5,317 nucleotides of DNA, taken from assembly GCA_934370915.1 (NCBI GenBank), contig CAKRNI010000182.1:1-5317 (forward strand). Reading direction: 5' to 3'. Positions 1 through 3,950 of the stretch are shown piece after piece. The position numbers were made by a program, and so were the translations under genes. The notes below the pieces were generated by a model. It saw only the letters and a program-made list of their open reading frames with translations. It searched no databases and was not told the DNA's origin. Source of the stretch: an uncultured Lachnospiraceae bacterium. GTDB lineage: Bacteria; Bacillota; Clostridia; Lachnospirales; Lachnospiraceae. The stretch's first letter is position 1. Each line of letters opens with the position of its first letter.

Positions 1-123
1 GCGGTCCTTGCCGAGAGAAAGAAAAACTGGAAGCCGAGAGAGCTCCGCTACAAGAGCGGTGTGCTCCGTATGTTCAGTGAGCATGCGGCAAGCCCGATGA
101 AAGGTGCTTATCTGGAATTCTAA
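1..123 (+). CDS. C-terminal end of a probable IlvD/Edd-family dehydratase (partial)
   Basis: Only the last 40 codons are present, in frame from base 1 to the TAA at 121-123. The tail contains ERKKNWKPRE, then a GVL segment, then SPMKGAYLEF at the end. A basic-aromatic W-x-P patch followed by a 'GxL...S...GA' ending is what I recall for the C-terminus of dihydroxy-acid dehydratases and related [Fe-S] sugar-acid dehydratases (IlvD/Edd family), which dehydrate dihydroxy acids in branched-chain amino acid synthesis or sugar-acid breakdown. The catalytic and cluster-binding part lies outside the window, so substrate cannot be judged, and the assignment rests on a short tail. The gene is followed by a terminator, so it probably ends a transcription unit and is not co-transcribed with the helicase. 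Confidence 0.55.
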   Translation, partial: AVLAERKKNWKPRELRYKSGVLRMFSEHAASPMKGAYLEF

Positions 124-137
124 AAAATTTAAAATAA

Positions 138-165
138 GGCTGGCGGCAAATGCTGGCTGCCGGCC
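138..165. other. Hairpin downstream of the dehydratase gene
   Basis: GGCTGGCGGC (138-147) pairs with GCTGCCGGCC (156-165) over ten positions, counting G-T wobbles, with an 8-base loop. There is no T-run on its plus-strand 3' side. On the minus strand it is followed by an AT-rich tract (121-137) that includes a T6 run. It may stabilise the 3' end of the upstream mRNA or serve as a weak minus-strand terminator. The role is uncertain. Confidence 0.4.
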
Positions 166-177
166 TGCAAAAGAAAC

Positions 178-223
178 GTCCCGGATCATGAGATGCTCAT
201 ACTCTCTGATCCGGGGCATTTTT
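178..223 (+). terminator. Intrinsic terminator after the dehydratase gene
   Basis: CCCGGATCA (180-188) and TGATCCGGG (207-215) form a perfect 9-bp stem, extended by a T-G and a G-C pair at its base. The 18-base loop holds a smaller TGAG/CTCA hairpin. The stem is followed by CA and five T residues (219-223). This is a convincing rho-independent terminator for the gene ending at 123, and it separates that gene from the helicase promoter. Confidence 0.8.
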
Positions 224-253
224 GTATCATTACCATTTCGCCAAAAGCCACAT

Positions 254-295
254 GTTACTGTTTGCGCAAGGCATGAACAGTAACCAGACAGTAAC
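254..295. repeat. GTTACTGT/ACAGTAAC repeat cluster upstream of the pcrA promoter
   Basis: GTTACTGTT (254-262) is a perfect inverted match to AACAGTAAC (276-284). The unit ACAGTAAC occurs again in direct orientation at 288-295, 11 bases (about one helical turn) after the copy at 277-284. The cluster sits just upstream of the promoter elements. It could be an operator for an unidentified regulator, a small hairpin element, or a dispersed genomic repeat; the sequence alone does not decide. Confidence 0.5.
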
Positions 296-322
296 AGCCA
301 CATACTTTTCATATAATAAAGA

Positions 323-352
323 TTGCACGAACGAGTGTTCCTGTGGTAGAAT
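323..352 (+). promoter_or_regulatory. Candidate sigma-A promoter of pcrA
   Basis: TTGCAC (323-328) and TAGAAT (347-352) are separated by 18 bases, and the -10 is preceded by TGG, an extended -10 (TGN) motif. This predicts a start near 359 and a leader of about 85 bases before the ATG at 444. A LexA box fills part of the spacer, which supports this as a real, repressible promoter. A second -10-like TATAAT lies at 312-317 but has no good -35 at 16-18 bases. Confidence 0.6.
328..341. promoter_or_regulatory. LexA (DinR/SOS) box in the pcrA promoter
   Basis: CGAACGAGTGTTCC matches every position of the Gram-positive LexA consensus CGAACRNRYGTTYC. It lies between the -35 and -10 of the candidate pcrA promoter, where bound LexA would block RNA polymerase. 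The inference is that the helicase is induced by DNA damage when LexA is cleaved. PcrA/UvrD helicases act in repair and in clearing RecA filaments, so SOS control makes biological sense. The site is seen directly; LexA binding is inferred. Confidence 0.82.
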
Positions 353-443
353 GATGATATCTGTTGCCGGAATACCGATGGTTTCAGTATGTGGGAGATG
401 TGAGCAGAACCGTCGGCATCCGGAAATGTGAAAGGGGAACAGA

Positions 444-2804
444 ATGAACAATTACGATACATTAAATCCGATGCAGCGGGAAGCTGTCTTCACTACGGAA
501 GGTCCGCTCTTAGTGCTGGCGGGTGCAGGATCCGGAAAGACACGGGCGCTGACGCACCGGGTTGCTTATTTAATAGAGGAAAAGGGCGTGAAGCCCTGGA
601 ATATCCTGGCGATCACCTTTACAAACAAGGCGGCGGGAGAGATGCGGGATCGCGTCAACAGTCTCGTGGAGTACGGCGCGGACAGTGTCTGGGTCAGTAC
701 CTTCCACTCCCTCTGTGTGCGGATCTTAAGGAGATTTATTGAGAACATCGGCTACACGACGGATTTTTCCATCTATGATTCCGATGATACAAAAACCCTG
801 ATGAAACAGATCTTCAAGGATCTTGAGGTGAATACGAAGGTATTAAAAGAACGGGGCGTCCTCGGCGTGATCTCTTCCGCGAAGAATGAGATGATCGGCC
901 CGGAAGAGTTTATGCTCAGCGCGAAGGCTGAGGGGGATTCGAGACTGAAACGGATCGCGGAGCTCTATATGGAGTACCAGAAACGTTTAAAAAAGAACAA
1001 TGCCCTGGATTTCGATGACCTTCTCGTAAAGACCGTGGAGTTGTTCCAGTCAAAGCAGGAGGTCTTAGAGTATTATCAGGACCGTTTCCGCTATATTATG
1101 GTGGATGAGTACCAGGATACGAATACGGTACAGTTTAAGCTTGTGAGCCTCTTAGCGGCAAAATACCGGAATATCTGCGTGGTGGGCGACGATGACCAGT
1201 CGATCTACCGGTTCCGCGGTGCGAATATCAGAAATATCTTGAGCTTTGAGGAGACGTTCCCCGGGGCGAAGGTGATCAAGCTGGAGCAGAATTACCGTTC
1301 CACGAAGATGATCCTGGATTCGGCGAATGAGGTGATCAGGAACAACACCGGAAGAAAGGATAAGACACTCTGGACCGAGAATGAGGTGGGCGAGCGTCCG
1401 GTGTTCCGGGAGTTCAGCTCTTCCTTTGAGGAAGCGGAGTGGATCGTGCGTGATATCGTAAAAAAGGGCGGTCCATGGAAGGATTACGCGATCCTCTACC
1501 GCACGAATGCCCAGTCCCGTATATTCGAGGAGAAATGTGTTGCGTACAATCTCCCGTATCGTCTCGTGGGCGGCGTAAACTTCTACCAGAGAAAAGAGAT
1601 CAAGGATGTTCTCTGCTATTTAAAGACAATCGCCAATGGGCGGGATGACTTGGCTGTGCAGAGGATCATCAATGTTCCGAAGCGCGGAATCGGAGCTATG
1701 AGTGTCGCCCGGGTGAACATGTTCGCGATGGAAAACGATATGAGTTTCTTTGAGGCGCTGGAGAGGGTACAGGCGGTTCCGGGAATCGGAAAAGCGGCGT
1801 TAAAGATCGGAGTGTTTACAGACCAGATCAGCGAGTTCCGGAAGATGTTAAAGGAAGAGACTCCGATCAAGGATGTGATCGAGGCGATCCTTGATAAGAC
1901 AGGATATCGTGACGAGTTGAAGGAAGAGGGCGAGGTGGAAGCCGAGTCCAGAATGGAAAATATTGAGGAACTCATCAACAAGGCAGTCTCCTACTGGGAG
2001 AGCGCCGAGGAACCGAGTCTTTCCGCGTTTCTGGAGGAAGTTGCCCTGGTTGCGGATATCGACAGTATGGATGAGTCAGAGGATAGAATTATCCTTATGA
2101 CATTGCATTCCGCGAAAGGTCTGGAGTTCCCGTATGTGTATCTTGCGGGAATGGAAGATGGACTTTTCCCGAGCGGAATGTCCCTGATGGAGGGACCGGA
2201 GGCACTGGAGGAAGAGCGCCGTCTCTGCTATGTGGGAATCACGAGGGCGGAGAAGCGGCTGACGCTGACTGCCGCAAAGAGCCGTATGGTGAAGGGCGAG
2301 ATGCAGTACGCGAGAACGAGCCGGTTTATTGACGAGATCCCGGATGTGTGCCTGGAACGTCCGGACCTGGATGATTCAAAGACCGGATGGAAAAAAATGC
2401 CGGACGCATACAGAGATCTTCCGGAGGAAGCGGGACTTCCGTGGGCGAAGGCTTCCGGCGCGGACGGAAAAGCGGCAGGCGGTCACACCGGAAGATTCCA
2501 AAACCGCCCGGCGGGCGTGAGCCTTTTCGGACAGAAATCCGATGCCTATAAGAATCCATACGCCTCCGGGACTTCAGCGGCTCCGAAGACCACACCGACC
2601 TTCGGAAAGTCGTTCACCGTAGAAAAACCGAAGTCTTTGGATTACTCTGAAGGCGATCGCGTCCATCACATGCGTTTTGGTGACGGAACCGTGAAATCCA
2701 TCGCGGACGGCGGAAAAGATTTTGAGGTCACAGTGGATTTTGATAATGCGGCGATCGGGACAAGGAAGATGTTTGCTTCCTTTGCGAAGCTGAAGAAGCT
2801 GTAA
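444..2804 (+). CDS. pcrA: ATP-dependent DNA helicase PcrA (UvrD/Rep superfamily 1)
   Basis: Complete 786-residue SF1A 3'-5' helicase that acts in nucleotide-excision repair, removal of RecA filaments, rolling-circle replication and resolving replication-transcription conflicts. Visible in order: Q motif LNPMQREA (7-14), Walker A AGAGSGKT (26-33, Lys32), motif Ia around AITFTNKAA (56-64), Walker B DEYQD (221-225), motif III GDDDQSIYRFRGA (248-260), motif IV LEQNYRST (280-287, Arg285), motif V TLHSAKGLEF (553-562) and motif VI with YVGITRAEKR (596-605, Arg finger 601). Residues about 640-735 form a Gly/Ala/Pro/Lys-rich linker. Residues 737-786 (GDRVHHMRFGDGTV onward) match the Tudor-like C-terminal domain by which PcrA binds RNA polymerase. 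The ATG at 444 is preceded by AAAGGGG (431-437) six bases upstream. No partner gene such as ligA follows. Regulation is probably by LexA. Being somewhat longer than typical PcrA proteins (about 720-750 residues) is explained by the linker. Confidence 0.97.
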   Translation: MNNYDTLNPMQREAVFTTEGPLLVLAGAGSGKTRALTHRVAYLIEEKGVKPWNILAITFTNKAAGEMRDRVNSLVEYGADSVWVSTFHSLCVRILRRFIENIGYTTDFSIYDSDDTKTLMKQIFKDLEVNTKVLKERGVLGVISSAKNEMIGPEEFMLSAKAEGDSRLKRIAELYMEYQKRLKKNNALDFDDLLVKTVELFQSKQEVLEYYQDRFRYIMVDEYQDTNTVQFKLVSLLAAKYRNICVVGDDDQSIYRFRGANIRNILSFEETFPGAKVIKLEQNYRSTKMILDSANEVIRNNTGRKDKTLWTENEVGERPVFREFSSSFEEAEWIVRDIVKKGGPWKDYAILYRTNAQSRIFEEKCVAYNLPYRLVGGVNFYQRKEIKDVLCYLKTIANGRDDLAVQRIINVPKRGIGAMSVARVNMFAMENDMSFFEALERVQAVPGIGKAALKIGVFTDQISEFRKMLKEETPIKDVIEAILDKTGYRDELKEEGEVEAESRMENIEELINKAVSYWESAEEPSLSAFLEEVALVADIDSMDESEDRIILMTLHSAKGLEFPYVYLAGMEDGLFPSGMSLMEGPEALEEERRLCYVGITRAEKRLTLTAAKSRMVKGEMQYARTSRFIDEIPDVCLERPDLDDSKTGWKKMPDAYRDLPEEAGLPWAKASGADGKAAGGHTGRFQNRPAGVSLFGQKSDAYKNPYASGTSAAPKTTPTFGKSFTVEKPKSLDYSEGDRVHHMRFGDGTVKSIADGGKDFEVTVDFDNAAIGTRKMFASFAKLKKL

Positions 2805-2830
2805 ATAAATTAGCCAAAAGAAATTTAGTA

Positions 2831-2859
2831 TTGATTTTTTTTAGGCAATCGCATATAAT
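2831..2859 (+). promoter_or_regulatory. Strong sigma-A promoter for a small plus-strand RNA
   Basis: TTGATT (2831-2836) and a perfect TATAAT (2854-2859) are separated by exactly 17 bases. Initiation is expected near 2865-2867. No ORF with a ribosome binding site follows before the terminator about 70 bases downstream, so the likely product is a short non-coding RNA. This is the best consensus promoter in the window. Confidence 0.78.
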
Positions 2860-2870
2860 TAAAAACAGCT

Positions 2871-2919
2871 AAGGAAAGTGCTTATATGTCTATGAGTACG
2901 CGAAAACCCCCGGAGGTGC
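2871..2919 (+). repeat. Direct-repeat blocks in the small RNA (copy A)
   Basis: Two blocks recur in the same order at 3039-3091. Block 1 is 2871-2899, with AAGGAAAGTGCTTAT against AAGGAAAGTGTTTAT (14 of 15) and TCTATGAGTAC against TCTATAAATAC (9 of 11). Block 2 is GGAGGTGC (2912-2919), identical to 3084-3091. The spacing between blocks is 12 bases here and 15 in the other copy. The repeats give the small RNA its potential to pair with the convergent mRNA. Confidence 0.75.
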
Positions 2920-2935
2920 CACTCTGGGGGTTTTC
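2902..2935. terminator. Bidirectional intrinsic terminator shared by the small RNA and the peptide gene
   Basis: GAAAACCCCCGGAG (2902-2915) pairs with CTCTGGGGGTTTTC (2922-2935) over 14 positions, including one G-T, around the six-base loop GTGCCA. On the plus strand the stem ends in TTTTCTT; on the minus strand it ends in TTTTCG. The stable stem with T-runs on both sides suits two convergent transcripts. It may also end read-through from pcrA, which has no other visible terminator. Confidence 0.88.
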
Positions 2936-2969
2936 TTGCTCATTGCGGTGAGCTGAACCGTTTAGGCTG

Positions 2970-3062
2970 TTACTGTCGGTTGTCCCTATCCAACCATTTG
3001 CAAACATAGTAGCCAACAATGCTTGCCGCGACAGAGACAAGGAAAGTGTTTATGTAATCTAT
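2970..3062 (-). CDS. Small hydrophobic peptide, putative type I toxin, ATA start or start-less
   Basis: A 30-residue peptide reads (M)DYINTFLVSVAASIVGYY, then VCKWLDRDNRQ, and stops at TAA (2970-2972). Residues about 4-21 are a membrane segment and the tail is charged (KWLDRD), the pattern of small membrane-active toxins of type I systems such as Fst and related Gram-positive peptides. From memory, short peptides ending in a CKWLD-type motif are common and usually unannotated in Lachnospiraceae; I could not verify this. A perfect AAAGGAGG (complement of 3071-3078) lies 8 bases before the first codon. That codon is ATA, and no ATG, GTG or TTG occurs in frame between the upstream stop and codon 24. 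Either ATA is a rare weak start or the start codon has mutated and the toxin is silent. The convergent small RNA and shared terminator support a former or current toxin-antitoxin role. Confidence 0.6.
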   Translation of the reverse strand: MDYINTFLVSVAASIVGYYVCKWLDRDNRQ

Positions 3063-3091
3063 AAATACCGCCTCCTTTCTGCTGGAGGTGC
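3039..3091 (-). repeat. Direct-repeat blocks at the toxin start and leader (copy B)
   Basis: On the plus strand this stretch repeats the small RNA: 3039-3068 corresponds to 2871-2899 and 3084-3091 to 2912-2919. On the minus-strand mRNA these are the complements, covering the 5' leader hairpin, the start codon and the first eight codons. The small RNA should therefore be able to anneal here and block ribosome loading. Confidence 0.7.
3071..3090 (-). promoter_or_regulatory. Toxin ribosome binding site in a possible sequestering hairpin
   Basis: Read on the minus strand, the leader has CACCTCC (3090-3084), then AGCAGAAA, then GGAGGCG (3075-3069). CCTCC pairs perfectly with the GGAGG of the ribosome binding site. 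The leader can thus hide its own Shine-Dalgarno sequence, a known device for limiting translation of type I toxin mRNAs. An additional CTGCTG/CAGCAG repeat (minus-strand reading, within 3077-3097) offers a competing fold. Confidence 0.6.
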
Positions 3092-3103
3092 GACAGCAGT
3101 TTT

Positions 3104-3112
3104 ATTTTATCA
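3104..3112 (-). promoter_or_regulatory. Extended -10 of the toxin promoter
   Basis: The minus strand reads TGATAAAAT, a TGN extended -10 followed by TAAAAT (complement of 3104-3109). Initiation would fall near 3097 and give a leader of about 35 bases. No good -35 hexamer is present at 16-18 bases upstream; that position falls inside the structured element starting at 3114. The promoter may be naturally extended -10-type, or may have lost its -35 to an insertion. Confidence 0.5.
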
Positions 3113-3113
3113 T

Positions 3114-3294
3114 GTTTATCTCAGTCGAGAAGCCTCCACCTCTTCAGGTGGTGAGTAATAACAAATTAGTCTCAGTGGGAGTTAGGTTTCCGACTGAGAT
3201 AAACGCTCCGCGAGGATGCGCAGTGATTCTGTAAAGAATATGTCAGCTTACGCTGACCAGAATCACGCGCCAAGTCTCACAGACGTTCGACTTG
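3114..3294. ncRNA. Structured RNA or palindromic mobile element, possibly IS200/IS605- or HEARO-like
   Basis: About 180 bases without an ORF carry four successive inverted-repeat structures. (1) GTTTATCTCAGTCG (3114-3127) is a perfect 14-bp match to CGACTGAGATAAAC (3191-3204). (2) Inside it, CCACCT (3136-3141) and AGGTGG (3146-3151) form a hairpin with loop CTTC. (3) GCGC-A-GTGATTCTG (3218-3231) pairs with CAGAATCAC-GCGC (3258-3270) and encloses GTCAGC/GCTGAC (3242-3257). (4) CAAGTC (3271-3276) pairs with GACTTG (3289-3294). The block around GAAGCCTCCACCT...AGGTGGTGAGTA resembles, from memory, hairpins at IS200/IS605 ends and in TnpB/IscB guide RNAs. No transposase or nuclease gene is in the window, so it would be an orphan or non-autonomous copy. 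The strand of transcription is unknown. The structure is certain; the family is speculative. Confidence 0.55.
3218..3270. repeat. Long nested stem within the structured element
   Basis: This is the strongest local fold: GCGC, a bulged A, then a 9-bp arm GTGATTCTG, paired with CAGAATCAC and GCGC. Inside is a second perfect 6-bp stem GTCAGC/GCTGAC (3242-3247 and 3252-3257) with a TTAC loop; an unpaired TAAAGAATAT (3232-3241) lies on the 5' side only. The pairing is too long to be chance and points to selection on an RNA fold or on a palindromic DNA end. Confidence 0.75.
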
Positions 3295-3378
3295 AATTAT
3301 AGAACTCCATATACCGAAGTATAAAAAAGAGATGTCTAAAACTATGAAAATTTAGGGATAGTAAAAACCATAAAATCA

Positions 3379-3387
3379 TGATATACT
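3379..3387 (+). promoter_or_regulatory. Extended -10 promoter of the small membrane protein gene
   Basis: TGATATACT contains the TGN extension and a near-consensus TATACT (3382-3387), in an AT-rich stretch (3295-3400) that otherwise shows only a small TATAC/GTATA hairpin (3310-3323). No convincing -35 is present. Initiation near 3394 would give a leader of about 64 bases before the ATG at 3458. Confidence 0.5.
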
Positions 3388-3457
3388 ATTACAAAGTATC
3401 TGTCCGTGCGGATCATTCTTGTCCGGGGCGGCTGTGAAACAGAAAGGATGTGTGAGG

Positions 3458-3784
3458 ATGAACAAATTCGATACGATGAGTAAAGACGCACTCAGCAAAA
3501 TGGAAGAGCTTATAAATGCGTCCAAACTGAACGAACTGCTTCATAAAAAAGAAGAAGAGGATAAGAAAAAGAATTGTATCCTCTGGGTGCTTGCTATCAT
3601 CGGCGCTGTTGCTGCTGTAGCCGGAATCGCATACGCAGTATATCGCTTCTTTACACCGGATTATCTGGAAGATTTTGAAGACGATTTCGACGATGATTTC
3701 GACGATGACTTTTTCGAGGAAGAGGAGGAAACTCCGAAAAAAACGGAAAAAGCTGTCGAGAAGGATGACGAGAAAGAAGCTTAA
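3458..3784 (+). CDS. Small single-pass membrane protein with acidic C-terminus (unknown function)
   Basis: A 108-residue protein of unknown function. Residues 1-39 are charged and probably helical (MSKDALSKMEELI, then KKEEEDKKK). Residues about 40-64 (ILWVLAIIGAVAAVAGIAYA and flanks) form one membrane helix. Residues 68-91 are very acidic, with the unit D-F-[DE]-[DE] repeated (DFEDDFDDDFDDDFFEEEEE), and the tail is rich in Lys/Glu. The Lys-rich side before the helix suggests a cytoplasmic N-terminus with the acidic tail outside, if the positive-inside rule holds. I chose the ATG at 3458 because AAAGGA (3443-3448) lies 9 bases upstream; an upstream in-frame TTG at 3419 has no such site. The gene is flanked by its own promoter and a strong terminator, so it is monocistronic. 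I do not recognise a named family. Confidence 0.85.
   Translation: MNKFDTMSKDALSKMEELINASKLNELLHKKEEEDKKKNCILWVLAIIGAVAAVAGIAYAVYRFFTPDYLEDFEDDFDDDFDDDFFEEEEETPKKTEKAVEKDDEKEA
3671..3718 (+). repeat. 12-base tandem repeat coding for DFDD units
   Basis: GATTTCGACGAT occurs twice in perfect tandem (3683-3694 and 3695-3706), preceded by the diverged GATTTTGAAGAC (3671-3682) and followed by the diverged GACTTTTTCGAG (3707-3718). The units encode DFED, DFDD, DFDD and DFFE. The perfect DNA identity of the middle units suggests recent duplication, so the repeat number may vary between strains. Confidence 0.8.
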
Positions 3785-3814
3785 GCCGAAATGCTTACAA
3801 ACACAATGAGAACG

Positions 3815-3848
3815 AGGCTGTGGCAGGGATCGCTTGCACAGCCTTTTT
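3815..3848 (+). terminator. Intrinsic terminator after the small membrane protein gene
   Basis: GGCTGTG (3816-3822) and CACAGCC (3837-3843) form a perfect 7-bp stem, with A3815-T3844 extending it, directly followed by TTTTT (3844-3848). It lies 30 bases past the stop codon and separates this gene from the methyltransferase gene. Confidence 0.9.
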
Positions 3849-3950
3849 CTGTGCATAAAAACATATCAGGGAACGAGGCATCGTTTACGCGCTGTGCGAT
3901 CAGAAACGGAAAAATCCGATTCCCGGCAGAAAAAGGAGTACAAAAATAAT

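Larger units (their letters stand above)
2866..2936 (+). ncRNA. Putative antisense antitoxin RNA (about 70 nt)
   Basis: A short transcription unit is bounded by a consensus promoter (2831-2859) and an intrinsic terminator (2902-2935). It is convergent with the small hydrophobic peptide gene at 2970-3062. Its 5' region (2871-2899) nearly repeats plus-strand 3039-3068, which is the complement of the peptide's start region, with AAGGAAAGTG identical in both. GGAGGTGC in its terminator stem-loop (2912-2919) repeats 3084-3091, opposite the peptide's 5' leader. The RNA could therefore base-pair in trans with the peptide mRNA at its leader and initiation region, and through the fully complementary shared terminator. 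The architecture is that of RNAII of the enterococcal par/fst type I toxin-antitoxin locus. The boundaries are predicted to within a few bases, and function is inferred from layout and complementarity. Confidence 0.65.

Noticed and set aside
312..317. TATAAT as the main -10 of pcrA.
   Set aside because: It matches the hexamer, but nothing resembling TTGACA lies 16-18 bases upstream. The promoter around the LexA box fits better. It may be a secondary start.
222..431. A 69-codon plus-strand reading frame before pcrA with CSCG...CGRC cysteines resembling a zinc knuckle.
   Set aside because: It starts at a TTG with no ribosome binding site, right at a terminator T-run, and runs through the repeat cluster, LexA box and promoter of pcrA. 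It is best explained as non-coding regulatory DNA.
428..742. A 104-codon plus-strand frame overlapping the start of pcrA.
   Set aside because: It lies inside pcrA in another frame, has low-complexity composition and no family resemblance. The pcrA frame carries all helicase motifs.
3114..3294. A CRISPR array or tRNA gene in the repeat-rich gap.
   Set aside because: The repeats are inverted and differ from each other, with no regular direct repeat-spacer pattern. No cloverleaf with T-loop GTTCRA and CCA-end geometry could be drawn.
3419..3457. An upstream TTG start that would extend the membrane protein by 13 residues.
   Set aside because: No Shine-Dalgarno sequence precedes it, whereas the ATG at 3458 has AAAGGA nine bases upstream.
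3413..3856. A 147-codon minus-strand frame across the small membrane protein gene.
   Set aside because: It is the mirror of the plus-strand gene and runs across its terminator. The plus-strand frame has a ribosome binding site, a membrane helix and a matching terminator.
3871..3888. GAACGAGGC...CGTTTAC upstream of rlmD as a second LexA box.
   Set aside because: The half-sites are not separated by four bases and do not fit CGAACRNRYGTTYC. It forms only a 5-bp AACGA/TCGTT hairpin.
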